DNA of 64,000 bases, from NCBI GenBank assembly GCA_963743825.1, contig CAVURC010000004.1, forward strand, positions 62,001 to 126,000. Direction: 5' to 3'. Positions 53,467 to 61,431 of this stretch are shown one piece after another. Both the position numbers and the translations under genes were made by a program. Each line of letters starts with the position of its first letter. The first letter of the stretch is position 1. The DNA is from Sva-07 sp963743825. GTDB taxonomy: Bacteria > Actinomycetota > Acidimicrobiia > Acidimicrobiales > Ilumatobacteraceae. The notes under the pieces were generated by a model. The model had not been told where the DNA came from and searched no databases. It was given only the letters and a program-made list of their open reading frames with translations.

Positions 53467-54345
53467 ATGTCGAACACGCGTCCCGTCTCCGTCGTCACCG
53501 GTGCCAACTCCGGTATCGGTCGTGCCACCGCCGTCCACCTCGCCCAGCAGGGCCACCGCGTGGCCGGCACGGTCCGGTCGATCGCCAAGGCAGAGAAGTT
53601 GCAGGCAATGGCATCCGACGCCGGCGTCGACGTCGAGCTGTTCGAACTCGACGTCGCCGACGACGACTCGGTGCGTGAGGGCTTCGCGGAGATTCTCGCC
53701 GCCACGGGTCGCGTCGATCACCTCGTGAACAATGCCGGCGTCGGTGGCAATGCCGTGGCTGAGGAGTGCCCGCCGGAGCTGTACCTCTCGGTGATGAACG
53801 TCAACCTCTGCGGCGCGGTGCGCTGCCTGCAAGCTGTCGTTCCGCAGATGCGCGAGCGGGGCAGCGGCACGATCGTGAACATCACCTCGGTCGCCGGGCG
53901 GATCGCGGCACTTGCCCAGTCGCCCTACGTCGCGTCGAAGTGGGCGTTCGAGGGGCTGAGCGAGGGGCTGGCTCAGGAACTCGCACCGTTCGGGATTCGG
54001 GTGGTCATCATCGAGCCGGGCGTGACGAAGTCGGCGATCTTCGCCAAGAACATCGACGCTCCGAACTCGACCGGTGTCTACGAGGCCCACTACCGGCGCA
54101 TGTTCCAGTTCTACGCAACCGGGATGGCCAACGCGACCGACCCGTTCGAGGTGGCGTCGGTCATTCACGAGGCGATCACCACCGACGAGCACCGTCTTCG
54201 CTATCCGGTGAGTTGGGGTGGAGCGGAACTGGCCGAACTCCACGACCGCATCGACGACAGCGATTGGATCGCCATGGGCGCCATCGAGGAGGACGCCGCC
54301 TACTACCAGCGCTTCCACGACGTGTTCGGTCTCGATCTGCGTTGA
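53467..54345 (+). CDS. Short-chain dehydrogenase/reductase
   Basis: A 292-residue classical SDR: cofactor motif VVTGANSGIGRATAV, NNAGVGG, catalytic Ser in VNITSVAGRIAALAQ and YVASKWAFEGL (Tyr-x3-Lys). An Arg after the first strand region (GTVRSIAK) favours NADP(H). The C-terminal extension (FGIRVVIIEPGVTKSAIF onward) is longer than in minimal SDRs, as in 17beta-HSD-like and related groups. The stop overlaps the phosphatase TTG start. Substrate unknown. Confidence 0.9.
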   Translation: MSNTRPVSVVTGANSGIGRATAVHLAQQGHRVAGTVRSIAKAEKLQAMASDAGVDVELFELDVADDDSVREGFAEILAATGRVDHLVNNAGVGGNAVAEECPPELYLSVMNVNLCGAVRCLQAVVPQMRERGSGTIVNITSVAGRIAALAQSPYVASKWAFEGLSEGLAQELAPFGIRVVIIEPGVTKSAIFAKNIDAPNSTGVYEAHYRRMFQFYATGMANATDPFEVASVIHEAITTDEHRLRYPVSWGGAELAELHDRIDDSDWIAMGAIEEDAAYYQRFHDVFGLDLR

Positions 54346-54921
54346 CCGACTCGTCGACGGCCCCGCTGCGCATCCTGACCGTGTGCAGCCACAACCGGAC
54401 CCGTTCGGTGATGATGGCCGCGCTGTTCGAGTCGATGCTCACCGACCGGCTCGGTCGGGTCATCGTCCGATCCTCGGGCTTCGGCCCCGAAGGTCTCCCG
54501 GCGATCGACGATGCGGTCGCCGCCATGAAGCGTCGTGGGCTCGACGTGTCGCAGCACCGCAGCGCCTCCACCACGCCGCGAACTCGTGGATGGCGCCGAC
54601 GTGATCATCACCGCCGAGCGAGCTCACGTGGTGAAGATCGCTGCGCTGTCGCCGTCGGCGTTCGCCCGAGCGATGACGTTGCCCGAGCTCCTGGCGCGCG
54701 CTGCCGATGTGCCCCTCCTGGCGGACGGCGCCGGGGTGCGGGCATGGGTCGAGTCGCTCACGGCAGCACGAACGGCCGGCGCCTACCTGCGCGAGCCCGT
54801 TGCCGAAGTCGCCGACCCGACCGGCTCGACGCCCCGGGCCTTCGAATCGGCAGTGGTCGGCATCGAGCGTCAATGCGGGGAGGTCAGCGCACTGTTGGCA
54901 CGCGTCGCATCCGGCGGTTGA
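54342..54921 (+). CDS. Low molecular weight protein tyrosine phosphatase family (frameshifted)
   Basis: A LMW-PTP-like protein of about 192 residues. The P-loop is ILTVCSHNRTRSVMMAALF (Cys-x5-Arg-Ser). After RRGLDVSQHRSAS an extra base near 54573-54582 shifts the frame; the continuation has LVDGADVIITAERAHVVKI, in place of the usual late Asp-Pro loop, and PVAEVADPTGSTPRAF, which contains the general-acid DP. Together this suggests an intact fold. TTG start overlapping the SDR stop (TTGA). Could act on protein phosphotyrosine or arsenate. Confidence 0.8.
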
Positions 54922-54947
54922 GTCGGCTGCCGGATCTCAGGCGTCGA

Positions 54948-55613
54948 TCATTCAACCGTCGATCCTTCATCCATGGTGGCGTAGGCCCGCACGGTGAACG
55001 TCCCGGCACCGCAGATCTTGGGTGGCACCGCGGTGAAGCGGAAACCGCGCTCGGGCAGCCGATCGAGCCGGGTGAGGTGCTCGACGATCGGGATCTCGGC
55101 GCCGAGCAACGTGGTGTGCACCGGTCGTCCGGTGCCGTCGATCGCATCGATGTTGAGCGAATCGATGCCGACGCACGCGACCCCCGCCGCCACCAGCACG
55201 TCGGCCGCGCGCGCGGTCAGGTGGGGATGCTCGCCGAAGTACGCATCGGTGGCCCAATGACGTGAGTGGTCGGTGCGGATCAACACGGCGTGCCCCCGAG
55301 CACCGGCGAGGTCGTCGGCATCCAGGTCGATCGCTGCCACACCCGGCCGATGCAGACAGATCGCCGGCACCTCGGCGACCCGCTCGAGGGCCAGCTCGCT
55401 GAGGTCATGGCCGTCCGCATACCGGTGGAAGGGCACGTCGAGGTAGGTCCCCGTGTTCGTGCACATCGTGACCAGGCCGATCTGGAAGGTGATACCGGCA
55501 CCGTAGATCTCCTCGGCCGCGGCCCGGCTCAGATGATCGGCGATGTGTGGCACCGGCAGGCCCGGATAGGTCTGCATTCCATCGGTGATGACATGGCTGA
55601 GATCGATGAACAT
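54948..55613 (-). CDS. Cyclase family protein (kynurenine formamidase-like)
   Basis: A 221-residue metal-dependent hydrolase of the cyclase/KynB family: MFIDLSHVITDGMQTYPGLP and the metal-binding motif NTGTYLDVPFHRY (the family HxGTHxDxPxH with some residues replaced: Thr-Asn-Thr-Gly-Thr-Tyr), and GVACVGIDSLNID. The substitution of the first His pair may alter metal binding. It follows the papain-like gene by six bases on the same strand. Substrate unknown. Confidence 0.83.
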   Translation of the reverse strand: MFIDLSHVITDGMQTYPGLPVPHIADHLSRAAAEEIYGAGITFQIGLVTMCTNTGTYLDVPFHRYADGHDLSELALERVAEVPAICLHRPGVAAIDLDADDLAGARGHAVLIRTDHSRHWATDAYFGEHPHLTARAADVLVAAGVACVGIDSLNIDAIDGTGRPVHTTLLGAEIPIVEHLTRLDRLPERGFRFTAVPPKICGAGTFTVRAYATMDEGSTVE

Positions 55614-55619
55614 GGCGGT

Positions 55620-56267
55620 TCAGCCGTCGCGCCAGGTGTCGTCGATCGGAGTGACCTCGGTGACGTGGATCTCGTGACCGAGCGAGGCCCCGACGAGTTC
55701 CAAGCGGTCACCGCTCCAGAAGGTGCCGGGGTCGTACCAGTTCGGTGGCCGCTCGTCGCCGAGCAGGCCCATGCGTTCGAACGTGATGGCCACCAGCTCG
55801 GCGCAGTACACGTCGGTGAGCGAGATGCGATGACGGAGGCGACCGGTGACCCAGTGCTTGGCGAGCGACGCGGTGCTCGGGAAGCCCCGCCCGCTGTACT
55901 CGTCGACGACCGAGAGTGCCCGGTTCTCCATCTCGTCGGTGGCCTCGATGTCGATCTGGCGGAACCACGGCTGCTGGCCGTAGCGATGCGTCCACACACT
56001 CACGGCGCGCTCCAGGTGATGGAGCTGCGCACCGCGTTGGCGTTCGCCGGTCCAGACGTTGGGCATGCTCGCGCCGAGCTCGGCATGCCAGATCAAGGGC
56101 GGTAGGTCGTCGAGCGCCAACACCACACCGACGTGGTTGACCGGGCTGTTGGTGAAGAACCGAATCGCCCGATCCGCGGTCGATCGGCCGCGGAACAACC
56201 AGACGTCACCGGTCGCTGCTTCGGCGAGTGCGTCGTGCAGTGTCATCGAGTCGGTCATCGGTGCCAT
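55620..56267 (-). CDS. Permuted papain-like (YiiX/DUF830-type) protein
   Basis: A 215-residue protein resembling permuted NlpC/P60-like hydrolases. The catalytic His region is SPVNHVGVVLALDDLPPLIWHAELG, the Cys region LTDVYCAELVAITFERMGL near the C-terminus, the permuted order of that superfamily. It begins MAPMTDSMTLHDALAEAATGDVWLFRGRS (ATG 56267; MTDSM at 56258 is equally good). No signal peptide. Coupled to the cyclase gene; divergent from a small membrane protein gene. Confidence 0.72.
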   Translation of the reverse strand: MAPMTDSMTLHDALAEAATGDVWLFRGRSTADRAIRFFTNSPVNHVGVVLALDDLPPLIWHAELGASMPNVWTGERQRGAQLHHLERAVSVWTHRYGQQPWFRQIDIEATDEMENRALSVVDEYSGRGFPSTASLAKHWVTGRLRHRISLTDVYCAELVAITFERMGLLGDERPPNWYDPGTFWSGDRLELVGASLGHEIHVTEVTPIDDTWRDG

Positions 56268-56280
56268 AACGTACGTCGTC

Positions 56281-56442
56281 GTGCGTTGGGCCAAGTTCCT
56301 CGGAGTCGCCGGCGTACTCGCCGTGCTCGGTGCCACGGGTGTCGTCGTGTACCAGCGACGTCAACGGCGTCACTGGGTCGAGTTGGCGCCCGATGAGCTT
56401 CGTTCGCGTCTTCACGCTCGGCTCGACGGGGGCTCCCGGTAG
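56281..56442 (+). CDS. Small single-helix membrane protein
   Basis: A 53-residue product from GTG: one membrane helix (FLGVAGVLAVLGATGVVVY), then a basic stretch (QRRQRRHW) and a short amphipathic tail (ELAPDELRSRLHARL). Divergent from the papain-like gene with a 13-bp gap. Unrecognised; included because the hydrophobic helix and basic stop-transfer make coding likely. Confidence 0.5.
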   Translation: MRWAKFLGVAGVLAVLGATGVVVYQRRQRRHWVELAPDELRSRLHARLDGGSR

Positions 56443-56526
56443 GCTGAAGCGATTGGGGCGCTTGTCCTGAGCGCTACCGGTCGTGGGTCATCCACCGACG
56501 GAGCGTCGAAGGGAACGAGACATCAC

Positions 56527-56787
56527 ATGGCCACCAAGAAGCAGCCCGCAAGCCGCTGGCACGACGGCACCACCCCGATCGAGGAGCTTCCGGCGACGGA
56601 ACAGATCGCCCACGAGGTGGTCATCCAGCGACGTGACCTCGCACCGTCGGTCGAACGGATCATGGACGCAGAGTTGAGCGACGACCAGCGCAACCTGGCG
56701 ATGACGATGTTTCGTGATTCGCTGACGCAGGACGGCGACCCGAACCGCGACCCGCGCGTCGCGATCGCCACCGCGGCGAGCGCCTGA
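56527..56787 (+). CDS. Small conserved hypothetical protein
   Basis: An 86-residue soluble protein (MATKKQPASRWHDG...TAASA) with helical segments EELPATEQIAHEVVIQRRDL and SVERIMDAELSDDQRNLAMTMF. The N-terminus has a basic Lys pair and the length is conserved-looking, but I recognise no domain. A weak ribosome site (GGGAACGAG) precedes ATG. It lies 51 bases before the deaminase gene. Confidence 0.55.
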   Translation: MATKKQPASRWHDGTTPIEELPATEQIAHEVVIQRRDLAPSVERIMDAELSDDQRNLAMTMFRDSLTQDGDPNRDPRVAIATAASA

Positions 56788-56838
56788 TCAGGACGGGTCT
56801 CGCCCGAGCCCGACTGGTGTCCCGTACATTCTGACGTG

Positions 56839-57846
56839 ATGGGCGCACCGTTTCCGGTCGATGTCGTTCGCGCGATGCCGAAGGCCGAGTTGCACGTCCA
56901 CCTGGAGGGAACCGTCGACGCATCGACGGTGCTGACACTTGCCGAGCGCCACGGCGTTCGCCCACCCGCCGACGATGTCGACGGGGTCGAGGCATGGTTC
57001 CGGTTCGATGGCTTCCCGATGTTCCTCGATCGGTACTTCGCCGTGCTGGCTCTGCTTCGCGATCCCGACGACTTCGCTCTCGCCGCCGAGCGATACCTCG
57101 ACCTCGCAGTCGCGCAGGGCGTCGTCCACGTCGAGTTCCACGTGTCTGCCACCGGCCACATCGTCGAGCACGCCAAGCCGTGGGGGCCGATCCACGACGG
57201 CATCGTGGAGGGCTGTTCGCGGGCGGCGAGCCGCACAGGTGTGTCGTGGGGTCTGATCCCCGACATCTCACCGCACCTCCCAGCGGCCGCCTGCGCGACA
57301 GCGATGAACGAGGTCTTCGCGCACGGCACCGACCACTTGGTGGCGATCGGGATGGGTGGACCCGCCGACAATTGGACCACCGATGATTTCGGTTCGATCT
57401 ACGCGACAGCTCGCGACCACGGCCTGCCGGGGGTCGCCCACGCCGCCGAGCACGGCGGACCCGAGGAGGTCCGCTTCGCCGTCGAACAGTTCCAGGCGGT
57501 GCGCATCCAACACGGCATCGGGGTGATGTCGGATCCCGAGGTGGTTGCACTGCTCGTTGACCGAGGTATCCCGTGCGATGTGTGTCCGGGCTCGAATCTG
57601 GCACTTCATGCCGTGGAATCGCCCGCCGATCACCCGCTGGGGGCGATGCTCGACGCCGGAGTCATCGTCACGCTCGGAACCGACGATCCGCCGATGTTCC
57701 AGACGAACCTGCTGGCCGAGTACGAGCGGGCGTGGGACTGGTGCGATCTCGATCTCGACGGTGTCACCGCGCTGGCCCGCAACTCGATCGAACACAGCTT
57801 CGCGGCCCCTCACGACAAGGCGACCTGGCTCGTTTCACCGAGCTGA
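56839..57846 (+). CDS. Adenosine/aminodeoxyfutalosine deaminase family protein
   Basis: A 335-residue amidohydrolase: metal pair in PKAELHVHLEGTVD, third His in LPGVAHAAEHGGPEEVRF (catalytic Glu), VRIQHGIGV, and late metal Asp in VIVTLGTDDPPMFQTNL. All deaminase ligands of the adenosine deaminase family are present. The family includes adenosine, adenine and aminofutalosine deaminases; the sequence does not distinguish them. A GTG three bases upstream precedes ATG. Confidence 0.85.
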   Translation: MGAPFPVDVVRAMPKAELHVHLEGTVDASTVLTLAERHGVRPPADDVDGVEAWFRFDGFPMFLDRYFAVLALLRDPDDFALAAERYLDLAVAQGVVHVEFHVSATGHIVEHAKPWGPIHDGIVEGCSRAASRTGVSWGLIPDISPHLPAAACATAMNEVFAHGTDHLVAIGMGGPADNWTTDDFGSIYATARDHGLPGVAHAAEHGGPEEVRFAVEQFQAVRIQHGIGVMSDPEVVALLVDRGIPCDVCPGSNLALHAVESPADHPLGAMLDAGVIVTLGTDDPPMFQTNLLAEYERAWDWCDLDLDGVTALARNSIEHSFAAPHDKATWLVSPS

Positions 57847-57871
57847 AACCGCCTCCGGACGGCGTCGCTGA

Positions 57872-58702
57872 TCAGCGATCGAGGTGGGCCCGCACGGCCG
57901 CCGACCACTCGGCTCCATGCGTGAGCTGGGGGGAGTGGTAGGCGCCGTCGATCACGATGCAGCGCCCATCGGCGACTTCGGCGGCGAGGTCTGCCGCCTG
58001 GTCGATGAACGGATGGTCGTGTTCGCCGACGATGACGGTGACGGGACAGGAGATCTCGCCGAGCCGCGGGCGGACCCAGTCACCGTCGCCCTCGAAGAGT
58101 TGACGCCCGAGTGCTTTCAATGCGTACGGGTCGAAGGAGGCGGCCATCTGCTCCTTCATGGCCTGCCATTCCGGCGGCGTCGCCGCGGCGATGAGGTCGG
58201 TCTCCGGGCTGGGCATGGCCCCGAGATCCGGGAGCCCACCGGCGGGGTCGAACGCTTCGATGAACCCGGCGATCATCGCGGCAACATCCGCGTCCTCGTT
58301 GGCGAATGACCAGCCGGAGGTGTCCATCAGGATCAACGAGCGCACGAGGTCGGGTCGTGCGAGCGTGACGCGAATCGCAATGGCACCGCCCATCGAGTGA
58401 CCCAGGAGGTCGATCGGTCCGGTCGCTTCGCTGTCGATGAATGCGATCAGGTCGTCGGCCAGCCGGTCGATCGAGTACCGCTCGATGTCGCCGAGCTTCT
58501 CGGAGCGTCCGTGCCCGCGGTGGTCGATGGCGATCACGGTCCTGTTCTCGGCGAGGTCCTCGATGCTGAGCGCGAAGTCATGTGATGACCCCGAGAAGCC
58601 GTGGCACAGCAGGAAGGGTGCTGCGTCGGTGCCGCTTCCCCAGCGATCCCACGACAGCGTGACGCCGTCGACGACGAAACGGCGGGTCAGGTCAGTGATC
58701 AC
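57872..58702 (-). CDS. Alpha/beta hydrolase
   Basis: A 276-residue alpha/beta hydrolase: oxyanion region FLLCHGFSGSSHDF, VIAIDHRGHGRSEKLG, nucleophile elbow LLGHSMGGAIAIRV, catalytic Asp in VIVGEHDHPFIDQ, and late His in GAYHSPQLTHG. GTG 58702 chosen (start of a continuous reading, family-like N-terminus RRFVVDGVTLSWDRWG); an in-frame extension to 58789 exists but overlaps the repeat array. Divergent from nhaA. Confidence 0.85.
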   Translation of the reverse strand: MITDLTRRFVVDGVTLSWDRWGSGTDAAPFLLCHGFSGSSHDFALSIEDLAENRTVIAIDHRGHGRSEKLGDIERYSIDRLADDLIAFIDSEATGPIDLLGHSMGGAIAIRVTLARPDLVRSLILMDTSGWSFANEDADVAAMIAGFIEAFDPAGGLPDLGAMPSPETDLIAAATPPEWQAMKEQMAASFDPYALKALGRQLFEGDGDWVRPRLGEISCPVTVIVGEHDHPFIDQAADLAAEVADGRCIVIDGAYHSPQLTHGAEWSAAVRAHLDR

Positions 58703-58756
58703 CTCGTGAGCGTAGGTGCGCCGCCGGCACGGTGTCGGATCCGACCCTCCCGGTCG

Positions 58757-58800
58757 ACGTTCACGATGTGTCAGACACATCGTGAACACATCGTGAACGT
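58757..58800. promoter_or_regulatory. Array of three CACATCGTGAAC half-sites
   Basis: ACGTTCACGATGTG (58757), then GACACATCGTGAAC (58774-58787) and CACATCGTGAACGT (58787-58800). The first pairs perfectly as an inverted repeat with either of the other two (14-bp arms). The array lies between the divergent hydrolase (58702) and nhaA (58831). Confidence 0.65.
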
Positions 58801-58830
58801 CAACGTGGGGTTGCGAGGTCCGGGCGAGGC

Positions 58831-60177
58831 ATGTACTTGAATGTCACGATGCCCCAGGACATGAGGCGCTCGTTCTCCTCCTCGGATCGAGTCGTCCCGC
58901 GCACGATCATCCAGCCCGCCCGCGAGTTCATGGCGGTGGAGACTGCCGGTGGCATCGTCATGCTCGTTGCGGCGGTGATCGCGCTGGTGTGGGCCAATTC
59001 GCCGTGGTCCGCCTCGTATCGGCACCTGTTCGAAACGGAGATCCAGTTCCGCATCGGTGAGGTCGTCGACGTCGACCTCTCGCTGCACGAGTGGATCAAC
59101 AGCGGCCTGATGTCGCTGTTCTTCCTCGTGGTCGGATTGGAGATCAAGCGCCAACTCGTGCGCGGTGAACTCCGCGATCGGCGAGCCGCAGCGCTCCCTG
59201 CTCTCGCTGCCCTGGGCGGCATGCTCGTCCCGGCGCTCATCTACCTCGCGATCAACGTCGGCGGTGCCGTCGACGGTTTCGGCATACCGGTCGCAACCGA
59301 CATTGCATTCGCTGTCGGGGTGGTGACGCTGGCGGGCAGCGGGATACCGCTCGGCGTTCGCATCTTCATCCTGACGCTTGCCGTCGTCGACGACATTGGC
59401 GGCATCATCGTGATCGCGGTGTTCTACGCCGATGGGGTGGGGTTCGTGTGGCTGGCCGTCGCAGCGCTCTCCGTCGGCGGTGTGCTGCTCGCTCGGCGAC
59501 TCGAGATCCGTTCGCTCATTCCGTACATGGCGCTCGGTGTCGTCTGCTGGTACGCGTTGTTGGAGGCAGGCGTCGAGGCAGCAATCGTCGGCGTCATCTT
59601 CGGTCTGCTGTGCCCGGCGGAACCGTTCCACGATCCGAGCCGCATCGGCCAGAAGCTCGAGGAGCTCGTCGAACACTTCGAAGGAGCAGACCATCCGGTG
59701 CCGTCGCAGATCACCTCGTACGTGCGAGAGGTCTCGTCACCACTCGATCGGATCGAACATCATCTGAACGAGTGGGTCGCGTTCGTCATCGTGCCGATCT
59801 TCGCCCTCGCCAATGCCGGCGTCAGCCTGTCGATCGACGGACTCGACACCGACGTGTTCGCCGGGGTGTTCTTCGGGCTGGTCGTCGGCAAGATCGTCGG
59901 CGTCGTGGGGTTCACATGGCTTGCTGTGCGTCTCGGTCTCGGCCGTCTGCCAGAGCGGACGACCTGGAGTCACGTCGTGGGGATCGGTGCCACCGCGGGA
60001 ATCGGCTTCACGGTCGCGCTGTTCGTGGCCGGCCTGTCGTTCGACGAACCCGACCTCCTCCGCTCGGCCAAGATCGGCATCCTTGCTGCGAGCACGGTTG
60101 CAGGTGTGCTCGGCTACATGCTCCTGCGTCGCGCGGCGCGCCATCAACTGGTTGGAGAACCTGCGAGCCCTCGGTGA
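58831..60177 (+). CDS. nhaA: Na+/H+ antiporter NhaA
   Basis: A 448-residue secondary antiporter exchanging Na+/Li+ for protons. Family runs: AREFMAVETAGGIVMLVAAVIALVWANSP, LFFLVVGLEIKRQLVRGEL, FGIPVATDIAFAVGVVTLAG and FILTLAVVDDIGGIIVIAVF with the catalytic Asp pair. The C-terminal half has further helices ending VLGYMLLRRAARH. ATG 58831 begins the reading; another ATG at 58849 is possible. The upstream half-site array may control it with the hydrolase. Confidence 0.93.
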   Translation: MYLNVTMPQDMRRSFSSSDRVVPRTIIQPAREFMAVETAGGIVMLVAAVIALVWANSPWSASYRHLFETEIQFRIGEVVDVDLSLHEWINSGLMSLFFLVVGLEIKRQLVRGELRDRRAAALPALAALGGMLVPALIYLAINVGGAVDGFGIPVATDIAFAVGVVTLAGSGIPLGVRIFILTLAVVDDIGGIIVIAVFYADGVGFVWLAVAALSVGGVLLARRLEIRSLIPYMALGVVCWYALLEAGVEAAIVGVIFGLLCPAEPFHDPSRIGQKLEELVEHFEGADHPVPSQITSYVREVSSPLDRIEHHLNEWVAFVIVPIFALANAGVSLSIDGLDTDVFAGVFFGLVVGKIVGVVGFTWLAVRLGLGRLPERTTWSHVVGIGATAGIGFTVALFVAGLSFDEPDLLRSAKIGILAASTVAGVLGYMLLRRAARHQLVGEPASPR

Positions 60178-60264
60178 CGATCGGTGGAAGGCAACCGCCT
60201 TCTTCCGAGCCGACGCCCGAACGCATGGACGGGTACCGTCGCGGCAGGCACGAGGGGGACCGCC

Positions 60265-60633
60265 ATGATCATCATCACCGCGACGCTGTCGTTCGAGACC
60301 GAAGCCGACCGTGACCGCGCCGTCGCCCTGACCGCGCCGGTGCAGAAGGCGACCCGTGACGACGAACCGGGCTGTCTGGCCTACTGCTTCGGTGCCGATC
60401 CGGTCGAGCCCACGCACGTGCAGGTGTACGAATTGTGGACCGGCCCGGACGATCTCGCCAAGCATTTCGACCACCCGAACTACGCCAGGATGGTCGATGC
60501 CCTCCACAACTGTGGTGGCTTCCTCGCCTCCGAGAATCGACTGTACGCCGCCGACGATCGCGGGCCGGTCTACGACAACGGCAAGTTCCGCTTCGACGCC
60601 GTCGCCGACACGGCCCTCGACACGGGACCGTGA
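60265..60633 (+). CDS. Antibiotic biosynthesis monooxygenase (ABM) domain protein
   Basis: A 122-residue single-domain ABM/dimeric ferredoxin-like protein: IIITATLSFETEADRDRAVAL, CLAYCFGADPVEPTHVQVYELW and PDDLAKHFDHPNYARM. Such proteins are quinol/anthrone oxidases or small-molecule binding enzymes. GAGGGG six bases upstream supports ATG 60265. Follows nhaA by 87 bases. Confidence 0.8.
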   Translation: MIIITATLSFETEADRDRAVALTAPVQKATRDDEPGCLAYCFGADPVEPTHVQVYELWTGPDDLAKHFDHPNYARMVDALHNCGGFLASENRLYAADDRGPVYDNGKFRFDAVADTALDTGP

Positions 60634-60719
60634 CGCTGCCGGGCGCCGCGTCTACCGAACGCCCTCACGTGCGAATAATCGGCGAGACTTCAAAGTGGGT
60701 CCGAGTGGAGGAGGTCACG

Positions 60720-60953
60720 ATGCGGAGATCGCGACGGTGGGACGAGTATTCGACGCGGAGCAAGGTGTTGATGTTGCTCCTCGCCATCGTGCAGGTGTCG
60801 CTTGCGGTCAGCGCGTGGACCGACCTGGTGCAGCGCCCCGCCCAGCAGGTGAACGGGCGCAAGAGTCGATGGGCGGCGATCATCGCCATCAACTTCATCG
60901 GCCCGATGTTGTACTTCACGCGCGGCCGGCGCGTGCCTCCGCCCACGAGTTGA
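60720..60953 (+). CDS. Small PLDc_N-domain membrane protein
   Basis: A 77-residue protein with two helices (VLMLLLAIVQVSLAVSAWTDL and WAAIIAINFIGPMLYFTRG) around WTDLVQRPAQQVNGRKSRW. The pattern D-x2-x-R-P...W...NxxGP-xY matches the phospholipase D N-terminal (PLDc_N) family of small membrane proteins with no PLD catalytic region. ATG after GAGGAGG (60706-60712). Role unknown. Confidence 0.75.
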   Translation: MRRSRRWDEYSTRSKVLMLLLAIVQVSLAVSAWTDLVQRPAQQVNGRKSRWAAIIAINFIGPMLYFTRGRRVPPPTS

Positions 60954-61002
60954 CGAACGACTCGCCGGAGATCCAGCCCGCCGTCGGCAGACAGTCCGAT
61001 AC

Positions 61003-61088
61003 TGGCGGAACGGGAGGGATTCGAACCCCCGAGCCTTGCGGCCGGCCGCTTTCAAGGCGGCTGCATTCGTCCACTCTGCCACCGTTCC
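61003..61088 (-). tRNA. tRNA-Ser (anticodon TGA)
   Basis: Read on the minus strand: acceptor GGAACGG/CCGTTCC, anticodon loop CTTGAAA (TGA), extended class II variable arm, T-loop GGGGGTTCGAATCCCTC and an encoded CCA (61003-61005). Confidence 0.97.
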
Positions 61089-61125
61089 GCTCGCGAGGTT
61101 ACCGGGCTACACTCCGAGGCTCCCA

Positions 61126-61217
61126 GGAGAGGTGCCAGAGCGGCCGAATGGGGCGCCCTGCTAAGGCGTTGATCGCAGCAATGTGATCCGTGGGTTCAAA
61201 TCCCACCCTCTCCGCCA
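61126..61217 (+). tRNA. tRNA-Ser (anticodon GCT)
   Basis: Acceptor GGAGAGG/CCTCTCC, anticodon loop CTGCTAA (GCT), long variable arm, T-arm GTGGGTTCAAATCCCAC and encoded CCA. TACACT at 61108-61113 is a likely -10 element. It is divergent from the Ser-TGA gene with 37 bp between. Confidence 0.97.
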
Positions 61218-61431
61218 CGACCGGTACGTCTTTGGCGTGCCGGTCGTTTCGCGCCGCCGGTCTGCCGGTCCGCCGTCATCGAATGACACGTATGTCGTTT
61301 GAGTGACGCTCATGTTGCGGTTTGATGACGGATGGGATAGAACGGGAGTCGACCCCTGCCGCTGCACGCGGCGCATCGGGTGTCGAGTTCCGATCAGAGC
61401 GTTCACGCATCGCCGATCAGGAAGACCGACG

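Noticed and set aside
57872..58789. Longer start for the alpha/beta hydrolase at 58789
   Set aside because: The extra 29 codons would include the CACATCGTGAAC repeat array and have no family similarity.
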